Source: Pseudomonas jessenii
GTDB lineage: Bacteria; Pseudomonadota; Gammaproteobacteria; Pseudomonadales; Pseudomonadaceae
Assembly: GCF_002236115.1 (NCBI RefSeq)
Contig: NZ_NIWT01000005.1
Coordinates: forward strand, 62,001 to 126,000
Reading direction: 5' to 3'
Length of the DNA stretch: 64,000 nt
The notes under the pieces were generated by a model. It was given only the letters and a program-made list of their open reading frames with translations. It made no database searches and had not been told where the DNA came from. Made by a program: the position numbers and the translations under genes. Each line of letters opens with the position of its first letter. Position 1 is the first letter of the stretch. This document shows positions 7,447 through 16,491 of the stretch, piece by piece.

Positions 7447-9876
7447 ATGCCCGCGCTGAATCACCCTCGCCCCCACACTGAAACCCTGGCCAATGGCCTG
7501 CAGGTGACGCTGCGTCATGCCCCGAATTTGAAGCGTTGCGCAGCAGCGTTGCGGGTGGCCGCGGGCAGCCATGATGTGCCGCTGGCGTGGCCCGGCCTGG
7601 CGCATTTTCTTGAGCATCTGCTGTTTCTGGGCACTGAGCGTTTTCCCGCCGGGCAAGGGTTGATGGCCTACGTCCAGAGTCATGGCGGCCAGGTAAACGC
7701 ACGGACCAGCGAACGCACCACGGACTACTTTTTCGAACTGCCACCCCAGGCGTTTGCCGGTGGGCTGGAGCGTCTGTCAGACATGCTCGCCCATCCACGT
7801 ATGAATCCGGACGACCAGCAGCGGGAACGGGAAGTGCTGCAGGCAGAGTTTGTCGCCTGGTCGCAGGATGCCAAGGCGCAGCAGCAATTTGCGCTGTTCA
7901 ATGGCCTGGCCGAGGCTCATCCACTACGGGGTTTTCATGCCGGCAATCGCGACAGTCTGCCACTGCAACAACCCGAGTTTCAGCAGGCGCTGCAGGATTT
8001 TTATCAGCGGTTTTACCAGACCGGGCAAATGACCTTGAGCCTGGCCGGGCCACAGAGCCTCGTTGAGTTGAAGGCAATGGCCGAAGCCTTTGGCAGTGTC
8101 ATTGCCAAAGGCCAGACAGCCACTCAACAGCCCCCAGTACCGCTGATGGACGCCTCAACCAACAGTTATCAACAGGCTGGCGAGCGACGCCTGGATCTGC
8201 TGTTTGCCCTTGAAGTGCTGCCCGATTTCTCTGCCGATGCGTTGGCGTTCCTGTGCCACTGGCTGAACCTGGCAAAACCCGACGGCTTAATGGCGGACCT
8301 GCGCGAGCGCGGGCTGGCCGATCACCTCAAAGCCCAGCCGCTGTACCAGTTCGCCGGGCAAGCCTTGCTGCATATCGAATTCACCCTGCCCACCGCAGAC
8401 CCGGCTTCAGGCATCCACGAATACTTGATGGACTGGCTCGGTTTCTTTGCCGCGCAAGACTGGAGCCGATTGCGCGAAGAGTACGCCACCCTGCTCCAGC
8501 GCCAGCAGCAAGTCAGCGGCGCCTTGCAACTGGCCCGACTGGACAGCGAACAACGCGAAGTCGGGTTATCCGAGCCGGGTGTTACCGCCCTCAAGCAAAT
8601 CCTTCAACAAATCGGCGCTGTGGATAACTTCAGCGGCCCATGGCAATTGCCGGCACCCAACCCGTTCTTGTGCTCCGAAGCACCGGCAGCCAACGCCGGA
8701 TTGATTCGCGGCCAGACCAGCGCCCACCGAGGCCTGCGCACTTTTGCCCAGGACCGTTCGCGCAGCCGTCGTGAACGTTCGCCGATGCAATTCAGCCAGG
8801 CATGGCCGGACAACGGTGCTGAAGGCGCGATTTATCTGCGCTGGCGTCTGGACTCGGCTCCCGGTAGCCACCTTCAATCACGGCTGGAAAACCACCTGCA
8901 ACCGTTGCGCGAAGACGCGCACCAGGCCGGTGTGGAATTTTCCTTCAGTGCATCGGGCAACGAATGGCTGCTCAAACTGAACGGGCTACAGGAGCCGATG
9001 CCCAGCGTCCTGGAGCATGTGCTGAAAGAACTGACAAAACCTGACGCCGCTGTCTCACAAGCCGAATCGACGAGCGTTGCGCCAATACCGATTCGACAAC
9101 TGCTCAACGCATTACCCGAATACTGCCTCGGGCAGTCCGCGAACTCGGATGACGTGCAGCCACTCTGGTCGAGTGCGCGATGGGATGGGCTGGCCATCGG
9201 GTTATCGGCTCAGACACAAGCGGCCATGGGCCTGGCCTTGAGCCGCATACCCGGCACGCCGGACAATCAACTGACGCCGCCCTCTTCGATCCTTGCTCGG
9301 CATCTGTGGAGCACTGTCGATACCGCCTCCAGCGAGCACGCGTTGCTGCTGTTCTGTCCTGCAGCCACCCAGGAAATGGCCGACGAAGCCGAGTGGCGTT
9401 TGCTCGCGCATGTCTGCCAGACACCGTTTTACCAACGCCTGCGGGTGGAGTTGCAACTCGGCTATGCGGTGTTCAGCGCCCTGCGGCAGATTCACGGGCA
9501 AACCGGGATGCTGTTCGGCGTGCAATCGCCAAGCGTTGCACCTGTGGAGCTGCTGCAACACATCGAGCAATTCCTGAATCGATTGCCGGAACTGATCAAC
9601 GCACTCGACGACACCACCTTCAATGCTCAACGCCAGGCCCTGGCGGATCAGTTTTGCAGCGCTGCGCTCACCACGGCTCAAGCGGCCGAATTGCTCTGGC
9701 AAAGCAAACTGGCCGGCCGCTCGTCGGATTATCTGACGCACTTGCCCGAGGCGATTGTGCACATTGACCGGACCGGTCTACTGGCTGCGGCCCAACGCCT
9801 GAATCAGGCCGAAGGCGGCTGGCTGTGCCTTGCCAACAGCGTTACCCCAGGCGCGCCATGGCAAGCGGCAAAATGA
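7447..9876 (+). CDS. pqqF: PqqF, M16 peptidase of PQQ biosynthesis
   Basis: 809 residues. The inverted zinc motif HFLEH is at residues 53-57, with the downstream Glu region (ERERE near 115-120) typical of M16A peptidases (insulinase/pitrilysin type). PqqF is thought to trim the PqqA peptide after PqqE has cross-linked Glu and Tyr. An upstream GTG at 7441 is in frame, but the ATG at 7447 has GGAA at a proper distance. The position directly before pqqA is the usual Pseudomonas arrangement. The 158-base gap to pqqA probably holds the pqqA promoter. Confidence 0.92.
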   Translation: MPALNHPRPHTETLANGLQVTLRHAPNLKRCAAALRVAAGSHDVPLAWPGLAHFLEHLLFLGTERFPAGQGLMAYVQSHGGQVNARTSERTTDYFFELPPQAFAGGLERLSDMLAHPRMNPDDQQREREVLQAEFVAWSQDAKAQQQFALFNGLAEAHPLRGFHAGNRDSLPLQQPEFQQALQDFYQRFYQTGQMTLSLAGPQSLVELKAMAEAFGSVIAKGQTATQQPPVPLMDASTNSYQQAGERRLDLLFALEVLPDFSADALAFLCHWLNLAKPDGLMADLRERGLADHLKAQPLYQFAGQALLHIEFTLPTADPASGIHEYLMDWLGFFAAQDWSRLREEYATLLQRQQQVSGALQLARLDSEQREVGLSEPGVTALKQILQQIGAVDNFSGPWQLPAPNPFLCSEAPAANAGLIRGQTSAHRGLRTFAQDRSRSRRERSPMQFSQAWPDNGAEGAIYLRWRLDSAPGSHLQSRLENHLQPLREDAHQAGVEFSFSASGNEWLLKLNGLQEPMPSVLEHVLKELTKPDAAVSQAESTSVAPIPIRQLLNALPEYCLGQSANSDDVQPLWSSARWDGLAIGLSAQTQAAMGLALSRIPGTPDNQLTPPSSILARHLWSTVDTASSEHALLLFCPAATQEMADEAEWRLLAHVCQTPFYQRLRVELQLGYAVFSALRQIHGQTGMLFGVQSPSVAPVELLQHIEQFLNRLPELINALDDTTFNAQRQALADQFCSAALTTAQAAELLWQSKLAGRSSDYLTHLPEAIVHIDRTGLLAAAQRLNQAEGGWLCLANSVTPGAPWQAAK

Positions 9877-10034
9877 TCATTACCGGGGCTGCAAGGAGCT
9901 TTCTCAAAGTTTCACGGGCAATTTCTTTGAAATTTTGAGTAACATAGCAACCTAACTATCTGGAACCTCTCTGATTTGAGGTGGACTATACCTATAGATA
10001 GCGCTGTCCTACCCTACCTGAAGGAGTTCAATTT

Positions 10035-10109
10035 ATGGCCTGGACCAAACCGGCTTACACCGACCTGCGTATTGGCTTTGAAGTCACCATGTACTTCGCA
10101 AGCCGCTAA
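10035..10109 (+). CDS. pqqA: PqqA precursor peptide for PQQ
   Basis: 24-residue peptide with the invariant Glu16 and Tyr20 (context FEVTMYF) whose side chains become the PQQ skeleton. AGGAG lies 7 bases before the ATG. The gene is too short for ordinary ORF filters. It is followed by a strong hairpin before pqqB (10136-10166), which would allow more pqqA than downstream transcript. PqqE with PqqD acts on the peptide; PqqF and other peptidases then release the residue pair. Confidence 0.97.
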   Translation: MAWTKPAYTDLRIGFEVTMYFASR

Positions 10110-10135
10110 TCTCAGCTTTGGCAGAGATGCAGCAC

Positions 10136-10166
10136 AACGCCTCGGTTATCCGAGGCGTTTTATTTT
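10136..10166 (+). terminator. Hairpin with U-tract between pqqA and pqqB (attenuator-like)
   Basis: Perfect 10-bp stem AACGCCTCGG/CCGAGGCGTT with a TTAT loop, followed by TTTTATTTT. It sits 26 bases after the pqqA stop and 24 bases before pqqB, so partial termination would set a high pqqA:pqqB ratio. Confidence 0.85.
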
Positions 10167-10190
10167 CAGCGTTGAAATGATGGAGCGTCC

Positions 10191-11102
10191 ATGTTTGTCC
10201 AGATTCTAGGTTCCGCTGCCGGCGGCGGCTTCCCCCAGTGGAACTGCAACTGCGTGAACTGCGCGGGCTTTCGCGACGGCAGCCTGCGGGCCAAGGCGCG
10301 GACGCAATCGTCCATCGCGATTTCCGATGACGGCGTGAACTGGGTGCTGTGCAACACCTCCCCGGACATCCGCGCCCAACTCCAGGGCTTCGCCCCGATG
10401 CAGCCGGGCCGCGCCCTGCGTGATACCGGGATCGGCGCAATCATCCTGATGGACAGCCAGATCGACCACACCACCGGCCTGCTCATGTTGCGCGAAGGGT
10501 GCCCGCATCAGGTCTGGTGCACCGACATGGTCCATGAAGACCTGAGCACCGGGTTTCCGCTGTTCACCATGCTCAACCACTGGAATGGCGGGCTGACCTG
10601 GAATCGCATCGAACTCGACCAGAGCTTCAGCGTACCGGCATGCCCGAACCTGCGCTTCACCCCGCTGCCGTTGCGCAGTGCCGCGCCGCCGTACTCACCA
10701 CACCGCTTCGACCCCCATCCGGGCGACAACATCGGCCTGATCGTCGAAGACCTCAACACCGGCGGCAAACTGTTCTACGCACCGGGCCTGGGCAAGGTGG
10801 ATGAAGGGCTTCTGGAAATCATGGCCGGCAGCGATTGCCTGCTGGTCGATGGAACGTTGTGGGATGACGATGAAATGCAGCGTCGCGGCGTCGGCACCCG
10901 CACCGGTCGCGAGATGGGACACCTGGCGCAGAGCGGCCCCGGTGGCATGCTCGAAGTGCTTGAGCAATTGCCCAACCAGCGCAAAGTACTTATCCACATC
11001 AACAACACCAACCCGATTCTCGATGAAGACTCGCCAGAACGCGCGGAACTGGATCGGCGTCAGGTTGAAGTGGCGTATGACGGTATGAGTATTGTGCTGT
11101 AG
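10191..11102 (+). CDS. pqqB: PqqB, metallo-beta-lactamase-fold PQQ biosynthesis protein
   Basis: 303 residues with the PqqB N-terminus ILGSAAGGGFPQWNCNC (around residues 5-21) and metallo-hydrolase features (SQIDHTTGLL near 85-95). It is an iron-dependent hydroxylase-like enzyme acting late in PQQ assembly according to family knowledge. GATGGAGCGTCC before the ATG supplies the ribosome-binding site. It is followed by a REPIN rather than directly by pqqC. Confidence 0.95.
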   Translation: MFVQILGSAAGGGFPQWNCNCVNCAGFRDGSLRAKARTQSSIAISDDGVNWVLCNTSPDIRAQLQGFAPMQPGRALRDTGIGAIILMDSQIDHTTGLLMLREGCPHQVWCTDMVHEDLSTGFPLFTMLNHWNGGLTWNRIELDQSFSVPACPNLRFTPLPLRSAAPPYSPHRFDPHPGDNIGLIVEDLNTGGKLFYAPGLGKVDEGLLEIMAGSDCLLVDGTLWDDDEMQRRGVGTRTGREMGHLAQSGPGGMLEVLEQLPNQRKVLIHINNTNPILDEDSPERAELDRRQVEVAYDGMSIVL

Positions 11103-11112
11103 CGGATGGCCC

Positions 11113-11180
11113 TATCGCGAGCAAGCTCGCTCCCACAGTTGACCGCATTCCCCTGTGGGAGCGAGCTTGCTCGCGATGAG
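11113..11180. repeat. REPIN inside the pqq operon, short class
   Basis: Inverted pair of GCGAGCAAGCTCGC/GCGAGCTTGCTCGC palindromes separated by about 20 bases, between the pqqB stop and the pqqC ribosome-binding site. It may shape mRNA stability inside the operon. Confidence 0.85.
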
Positions 11181-11226
11181 GCCGGCAGCAGCAACACATA
11201 TCCTGGTTGTTCCCCGGAGAACCGCA

Positions 11227-11979
11227 ATGACTGACACCCCGATGTCCCCCGCCGAATTCGAAGCGGCTCTGCGCGCCAAGGGCGCCTACTACCACATCCA
11301 TCACCCCTATCACGTGGCGATGTACGAAGGCCGGGCCACCCGCGAACAGATACAGGGCTGGGTCGCCAACCGTTTCTACTATCAGGTGAACATCCCCCTG
11401 AAGGACGCGGCCATTCTGGCTAACTGCCCGGACCGCGAGATCCGCCGCGAGTGGATTCAACGCCTGCTGGACCACGACGGTGCGCCCGGTGAAGACGGCG
11501 GCATCGAAGCCTGGCTGCGCCTGGGCCAGGCCGTGGGCCTCGACCCGGACCAACTGCGTTCACAGGAGCTGGTACTGCCCGGCGTGCGCTTCGCCGTGGA
11601 CGCCTATGTCAATTTCGCCCGCCGCGCCAGTTGGCAGGAAGCCGCGAGCAGCTCGCTGACCGAACTGTTCGCCCCGCAGATCCACCAATCGCGCCTGGAC
11701 AGTTGGCCCCAGCACTACCCATGGATCGACCCGGCCGGCTACGAGTATTTCCGCACGCGCCTGGGCCAGGCACGGCGTGATGTCGAGCATGGTCTGGCGA
11801 TCACGTTGCAGCACTACACCACCCGTGAAGGCCAGGAGCGCATGCTGGAAATTCTCCAGTTCAAACTGGACATTCTTTGGAGCATGCTTGATGCCATGAG
11901 CATGGCCTACGAACTGAAACGCCCGCCGTATCACAGCGTGACCGGGGAACGGGTCTGGCACAAAGGAATCACCTTATGA
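11227..11979 (+). CDS. pqqC: PqqC, pyrroloquinoline-quinone synthase
   Basis: 250 residues, all-helical heme-oxygenase-like fold. Landmarks are YYHIHHPYHVAMYEG near residue 20, WVANRFYYQVNIPLKD near 45, and a C-terminal YELKRPPYHSVTGERVWHKG. It catalyses the final eight-electron oxidation and ring closure to PQQ. The frame is open further upstream through the REPIN, but the ATG at 11227 has CCGGAGAA before it and gives the family's normal length. It overlaps pqqD by 4 bases (ATGA). Confidence 0.96.
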   Translation: MTDTPMSPAEFEAALRAKGAYYHIHHPYHVAMYEGRATREQIQGWVANRFYYQVNIPLKDAAILANCPDREIRREWIQRLLDHDGAPGEDGGIEAWLRLGQAVGLDPDQLRSQELVLPGVRFAVDAYVNFARRASWQEAASSSLTELFAPQIHQSRLDSWPQHYPWIDPAGYEYFRTRLGQARRDVEHGLAITLQHYTTREGQERMLEILQFKLDILWSMLDAMSMAYELKRPPYHSVTGERVWHKGITL

Positions 11980-12251
11980 GTTTCGATCGCAGCAAGACCC
12001 CGACCTGGCGTCCCGGCTACCGCTTCCAGTACGAACCGGCGCAAAAAGGCCACGTGCTGCTGTACCCGGAAGGCATGATCAAGCTCAACGAGAGTGCCGC
12101 GCTGATCGGCGGTTTGATTGATGGTGAACGGGATGTCGCGGCCATCATCAATGAGCTCGACCGACAGTTTCCCGGCGTGCCCGAACTCGGAGACGACATC
12201 GAGCAATTCATGGAGGTTGCCCGTGCGCAGCACTGGATCGAACTTGCCTGA
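11976..12251 (+). CDS. pqqD: PqqD, peptide chaperone for PqqA
   Basis: 91 residues, typical PqqD winged-helix-like RRE domain (TWRPGYRFQYEPAQKGHVLLYPEGMIKLN... ending EFMEVA-type). It binds PqqA and presents it to the radical-SAM enzyme PqqE. The start overlaps the pqqC stop (ATGA) and its 3' end overlaps the GTG start of pqqE by 29 bases, so C, D and E are translationally coupled. Confidence 0.95.
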   Translation: MSFDRSKTPTWRPGYRFQYEPAQKGHVLLYPEGMIKLNESAALIGGLIDGERDVAAIINELDRQFPGVPELGDDIEQFMEVARAQHWIELA

Positions 12252-13395
12252 TTCATCAAGGCAAGTACCGCCCAAACCCGAGGTCGGCTTGCCGCTGTGG
12301 CTGCTCGCCGAGCTGACTTATCGCTGCCCGCTGCAATGCCCATACTGCTCCAATCCGCTGGATTTCGCCGAGCAAGGCAAAGAGCTGAGCACCGAGCAGT
12401 GGATCAAGGTGTTTCGTGAAGCGCGGGAAATGGGCGCCGCGCAGCTTGGCTTTTCCGGTGGCGAACCGCTGGTGCGTCAGGACCTCGCAGAGCTGATCGT
12501 TGAAGCGCGCAAGCTGGGTTTCTATACCAACCTGATCACCTCCGGCATCGGCCTGACCGAACAGAAAATCAGCGACTTCAAGAAGGCCGGCCTCGATCAC
12601 ATCCAGATCAGCTTCCAGGCCAGTGACGAGCAGGTGAACAATCTGCTGGCCGGCTCGAAAAAGGCCTTCGCGCAGAAACTGGAAATGGCCCGGGCGGTGA
12701 AGGCCCACGGTTATCCGATGGTGCTGAACTTCGTCACCCATCGGCACAATATCGACCAGATCGACCGCATCATCGAGTTGTGCATCGCACTGGAAGCGGA
12801 CTTCGTCGAGCTCGCCACCTGCCAGTTCTACGGCTGGGCGCAACTCAATCGCGTTGGGCTTTTGCCGACCAGGGAGCAATTGGTGCGCGCCGAACGCATC
12901 ACCAACGAATACCGCGCAAAACTGGAAGCCGAAGGGCATCCGTGCAAGCTGATTTTCGTCACGCCGGACTATTACGAAGAACGCCCGAAAGCCTGCATGA
13001 ACGGCTGGGGCAGTATTTTCCTGACGGTCACGCCAGACGGAACCGCCCTGCCCTGTCACGGTGCCCGACAGATGCCGGTGCAGTTTCCCAACGTGCGCGA
13101 CCACAGCATGCAGCACATCTGGTACGACTCGTTCGGTTTCAACCGCTTTCGCGGGTACGACTGGATGCCCGAACCGTGCCGCTCCTGTGACGAGAAAGAA
13201 AAAGACTTCGGCGGCTGCCGCTGCCAGGCGTTCATGCTCACCGGCGATGCAAGCAATGCCGACCCGGTATGCAGCAAGTCGCCACAACACGGCGTGATCC
13301 TCAAGGCTCGCGAAGAAGCCGGGCACGCGACCCAGACCATCGACCAACTGGCCTTTCGCAATGAACGAAACTCACGCCTCATCGCCAAAAGCTGA
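12223..13395 (+). CDS. pqqE: PqqE, radical SAM PqqA peptide cyclase
   Basis: 390 residues. The radical-SAM cluster CPLQCPYC gives Cys35, Cys39 and Cys42; a C-terminal SPASM region has CMNGWGS, LPCHGAR and the cluster CRSCDEKEKDFGGCRCQ. It forms the C-C bond between Glu16 and Tyr20 of PqqA. An open frame extends to 12118 inside pqqD, but a GTG at 12223 with TGGAGG 6-7 bases before it gives the normal length and is chosen. It overlaps pqqD by 29 bases and the next gene by 35 bases. Confidence 0.93.
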   Translation: MRSTGSNLPDSSRQVPPKPEVGLPLWLLAELTYRCPLQCPYCSNPLDFAEQGKELSTEQWIKVFREAREMGAAQLGFSGGEPLVRQDLAELIVEARKLGFYTNLITSGIGLTEQKISDFKKAGLDHIQISFQASDEQVNNLLAGSKKAFAQKLEMARAVKAHGYPMVLNFVTHRHNIDQIDRIIELCIALEADFVELATCQFYGWAQLNRVGLLPTREQLVRAERITNEYRAKLEAEGHPCKLIFVTPDYYEERPKACMNGWGSIFLTVTPDGTALPCHGARQMPVQFPNVRDHSMQHIWYDSFGFNRFRGYDWMPEPCRSCDEKEKDFGGCRCQAFMLTGDASNADPVCSKSPQHGVILKAREEAGHATQTIDQLAFRNERNSRLIAKS

Positions 13396-15187
13396 ACCTT
13401 TCAGCGCTGCCAAAGCCGTGGCCGCCGGTATCGACTTTGCCGAACTGCAGGTCGGTCGACAGGGCCTGTTCTGGAACGAATACCGCCCCGAAGACGCTGC
13501 GTGCCGGATCTGGCATTGGCGTGACGGCGCAGCGAAATGCCTGACACCACCAGAGTTCAGCGTGCGCAGTCGGGTGTACGAATATGGCGGTGGAGCGTTT
13601 TGTCTGACGGACGATGGAATCGTTTTCGTCAATGAGGCCGACCAGCAGTTGTATCGGCAATCACTGCAAGACGAAGCGCCCGAAAGGCTGACGTCCGGAG
13701 CGTGCCGTTATGGCGATCTGCAGTTCGCCAACGGGCAAGTGCTGGCGGTCGAGGAGCACCGCGATCAACACCGATTGGTGGCGATCGATCTGTTGGATGG
13801 CGCACGTCACTTGCTGGCCGAGGGTGCTGATTTCTACGCGGCACCGACGCTGAGCCCTGATGCCCGGCGCCTGGCCTGGATCGAGTGGAGTCGCCCGGAT
13901 CAGCCATGGACAGCGACCCGCTTGATGGTTGCCGAGCGCCTCGCCAACGGCGGCTTTGCCGAGGCCCGTTGTGTGGCGGGCGACGGCATTCAAGAGTCTG
14001 TGCAGCAACCGCGGTTTGATGCCGGCGGTCGCCTGTATTGCCTGACGGATCGCGCGGGTTACTGGCAGCCATGGAAAGAGTCTGAAAAAGGCCTGAGCCC
14101 ATTGCCAAGTGCCAGCGCCGACCATGGCCCCGCGCCCTGGCAACTCGGCGGCAGCACCTGGTTGCCGCTGAGCGACAACAGTTATCTGGCCAGTTGGACC
14201 GAGGGCGGGTTTGGCCGACTGGGCATAGGCGGCGACTTCAGCGCCGACTTTACCGGCGACTACAGCCGCTTCCGCCATCTCGCCGTGGATGAGCAGTTCA
14301 TCTATTGCATCGCGGCGTCGCCCGTCAGTTCAGCCGCCGTCATCGCCATCGACCGTCAGAGCCGGCAAGTGCAAGTGCTGGCCGGCGGCATCGCACCGCT
14401 TGCTCCCGAACAGATCAGCCGCCCGCAAACCTTGCGCTACCCAAGTGGCTCAGGCGAAGCACACGGCTTCTTCTACCCGGCGATGACCGGCGAGGCGAAA
14501 CCGCCATTGGTGGTGTTCGTCCATGGCGGACCGACTTCGGCGTGTTACCCGATGCTCGATCCGCGTATCCAGTACTGGGCACAGCGGGGCTTCGCCGTGG
14601 CTGATCTCAACTATCGCGGCAGCAGCGGTTATGGCCGGGCCTATCGCCAGGCACTGCACCTGGGCTGGGGTGATGTTGATGTGCAAGACGCCTGCGCCGT
14701 GGTCAGTTACCTCAAGCAGCGAGGCTTGATCGACGGCGACCAGGCGTTCATTCGCGGCGGCAGCGCTGGCGGCTACACCAGCCTTTGCGCCTTGGCCTTT
14801 CACAACGTGTTCCGCGCCGGCGCCAGCCTGTATGGGGTCAGCGACCCGGTGGCGCTGGGGCGCGCGACCCACAAATTCGAAAGCGACTATCTGGATTGGC
14901 TGATCGGCGATCCGCAACTGGATGCCGAACGCTACGCCGCCCGCACGCCGCTGCTGCATGCCGGCAACATCCGCGTGCCGATGATCTTCTTTCAAGGAGA
15001 ACTGGATGCCGTGGTCGTCCCGCAACAGACCCGCGACATGGTCACGGCACTGCAGGACAACGGCATCCTGGTCGAAGCGCATTACTACGCCGATGAACGC
15101 CATGGCTTTCGCAAGGCCGGTAACCAGGCCCATGCGCTGGAGCAGGAGTGGTTGTTTTATCGGCGGGTGATGGATTCAGTGGACTGA
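13361..15187 (+). CDS. S9 prolyl-oligopeptidase family protein at the end of the pqq operon
   Basis: 608 residues: an N-terminal beta-propeller-like half (about 30-350) and a C-terminal alpha/beta hydrolase with the nucleophile motif GGSAGG, acid in the FQGELDAVV segment and His in DERHGF. It overlaps pqqE by 35 bases and so belongs to the operon. Fluorescent pseudomonads carry such a peptidase here (called pqqM or pqqG in different species, from memory). A role in further degrading the modified PqqA peptide is plausible inference. The ribosome-binding site is weak, consistent with coupling to pqqE. Confidence 0.85.
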   Translation: MNETHASSPKAEPFSAAKAVAAGIDFAELQVGRQGLFWNEYRPEDAACRIWHWRDGAAKCLTPPEFSVRSRVYEYGGGAFCLTDDGIVFVNEADQQLYRQSLQDEAPERLTSGACRYGDLQFANGQVLAVEEHRDQHRLVAIDLLDGARHLLAEGADFYAAPTLSPDARRLAWIEWSRPDQPWTATRLMVAERLANGGFAEARCVAGDGIQESVQQPRFDAGGRLYCLTDRAGYWQPWKESEKGLSPLPSASADHGPAPWQLGGSTWLPLSDNSYLASWTEGGFGRLGIGGDFSADFTGDYSRFRHLAVDEQFIYCIAASPVSSAAVIAIDRQSRQVQVLAGGIAPLAPEQISRPQTLRYPSGSGEAHGFFYPAMTGEAKPPLVVFVHGGPTSACYPMLDPRIQYWAQRGFAVADLNYRGSSGYGRAYRQALHLGWGDVDVQDACAVVSYLKQRGLIDGDQAFIRGGSAGGYTSLCALAFHNVFRAGASLYGVSDPVALGRATHKFESDYLDWLIGDPQLDAERYAARTPLLHAGNIRVPMIFFQGELDAVVVPQQTRDMVTALQDNGILVEAHYYADERHGFRKAGNQAHALEQEWLFYRRVMDSVD

Positions 15188-15220
15188 AGCCTGCGTTCAT
15201 TACCGAAACGGTGGCGCCTC

Positions 15221-15305
15221 AATCGCGAGCAGGCTCGCTCCCACAATTAATCGCGTTCCTTTGGGAGAACTCGGTCGAATGTGGGAGCGAGCCTGCTCGC
15301 GAAGG
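15221..15305. repeat. REPIN, short class
   Basis: Inverted GCGAGCAGGCTCGC/GCGAGCCTGCTCGC palindromes with GTGGGAG flanks, between the S9 peptidase and the convergent Pmp3 gene. Confidence 0.85.
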
Positions 15306-15328
15306 CGATCTACCTGCCGACACTCGAC

Positions 15329-15487
15329 TCAGCGCTTGGCAATGATGTACACCGCATGCACGATCCCTGGAATGTAACCGCACAACGTCAGCAGAATATT
15401 CAGCCAGAACGCCCCGCCGAATCCTACTTGCAGAAACACACCCAGTGGCGGCAACAGGATGGCGATGATGATGCGAATAAAGTCCAT
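15329..15487 (-). CDS. Pmp3/YqaE family small membrane protein
   Basis: 52-residue proteolipid starting MDFIRIIIAILLPPLGVFLQ with two hydrophobic helices (about 4-22 and 28-48) separated by a short loop; the family pattern LPPLGV and LCGYIPGIVHAVYI is present. Pmp3-type proteins are linked to membrane potential and salt or envelope stress. GAGCTGCCCC precedes the ATG. The gene is too short for usual ORF thresholds, but the match to the family is end to end. Confidence 0.9.
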   Translation of the reverse strand: MDFIRIIIAILLPPLGVFLQVGFGGAFWLNILLTLCGYIPGIVHAVYIIAKR

Positions 15488-15570
15488 GGGGCAGCTCCTG
15501 ATTGGGGTGGGCTCGCTCGAGCCCTACAGCTAATCGACCTGTGCCGTTTGTCAGGGTTCAGCCCGATTCC

Positions 15571-15891
15571 TCAGGCCAGTATCTCCAGACCGTGTTTGCG
15601 CACGATACTCAGCAACTTCAACGCCATGCCACTGGGGTGCTTATCCCCTGCTTCCCATTGCTTGACCGTGGAAGCACTGGTGTTCAGGTAGCGCGCGAAC
15701 ACCGGTTGGCTGACATTGTTGCGCTCGCGCAGTGCCTTGATCTCCTGCGCGGGAATCGCATCCGGCACTCTTGCAAGACAGGATTCATCGAACTCACGCA
15801 TGGTCGCCTTGCTGATTGCACCTATGGCGTACAAGGCACTGGCCGATTCGTGGATCGACTCCGATAGCTCACTTTTGAATTTTTTACTCAT
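15571..15891 (-). CDS. HigA-like HTH antitoxin
   Basis: 106 residues with a Cro/C1-type HTH at about 47-100 (EIKALRERNNVSQPVFARYLNTSASTVKQWEAG). It overlaps the upstream RelE/HigB-like gene by 8 bases, the usual toxin-first HigBA layout. It should neutralise the toxin and autoregulate. The extra 'DNA-binding protein' gene reported in the extended pqq cluster of P. fluorescens B16 may correspond to this (from memory). Confidence 0.85.
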   Translation of the reverse strand: MSKKFKSELSESIHESASALYAIGAISKATMREFDESCLARVPDAIPAQEIKALRERNNVSQPVFARYLNTSASTVKQWEAGDKHPSGMALKLLSIVRKHGLEILA

Positions 15892-16240
15892 TTAGTATCT
15901 CCACAAACTCCTTTGCATCCAGCAATTGCTGAATTTCCATTTCGGTCAGTCCACCATATGTCTTGGCCAACTCTCGCAAGTCGAGCAAATGCCTGGGACT
16001 GATATTGCTCTGATCTTTTTTTGCGTACAGAAACTGATAGACCCAATGAGCACCGCCCCTGGCCAGGATAATCGAGCGATGGCGGTTGGCATTCAAGCGC
16101 TTCTTCCAGACCCCGCCACCCAAATTGTCAGCCTGACCATTGAGCATTTCGGTGAATGCCTCCCTGAGCTCGTCATCACCGATCCAGGCCTTGGCAGCCT
16201 GCATTGCGAAGCGCTTTGTCTTGAACAGCCTTGGTGACAT
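15884..16240 (-). CDS. RelE/HigB-like type II toxin
   Basis: 118 residues; the pattern KKRLNANRHRSIILARGGAHWVYQFL then AKKDQSNI is typical of the RelE-like/HigB family (PF06296). The frame is open to 16267, but GGAAGGG is placed 6 bases before the ATG at 16240, which is preferred. It is predicted to be a ribosome-dependent mRNA interferase. It is co-transcribed with the HTH antitoxin downstream (8-base overlap). Confidence 0.85.
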   Translation of the reverse strand: MSPRLFKTKRFAMQAAKAWIGDDELREAFTEMLNGQADNLGGGVWKKRLNANRHRSIILARGGAHWVYQFLYAKKDQSNISPRHLLDLRELAKTYGGLTEMEIQQLLDAKEFVEILNE

Positions 16241-16404
16241 GGGCATCCCTTCCATAAAACATACCACTCAGTGGTATAGGAATCAAAACCAACGCGACAG
16301 CAACACCGTTTCGCTGGCACCGGCACTCCCTGCCGATGCACGCTAGAAAGCCATTAATGTGTTAACCGCTCAAGCCGAAACTGCCTTTGGAAAAAACCGG
16401 CCAC

Positions 16405-16444
16405 AAAAAAACGCCCCACGCCAAAAGTATCGGGCGTGGGGCGT
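16405..16444 (-). terminator. Rho-independent terminator of the aminotransferase gene
   Basis: Perfect 12-bp stem ACGCCCCACGCC/GGCGTGGGGCGT; the A-run at 16405-16410 becomes the U-tract for leftward transcription. Confidence 0.85.
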
Positions 16445-16491
16445 GCGTATTACCGCGAGACGGTTCTGGAATGTGTGCAGGGCGCGTCTGA

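Noticed and set aside
9960..10034. Possible sigma-70 promoter and small hairpin before pqqA
   Set aside because: No hexamer pair with acceptable spacing could be fixed, although a promoter must lie in this gap.
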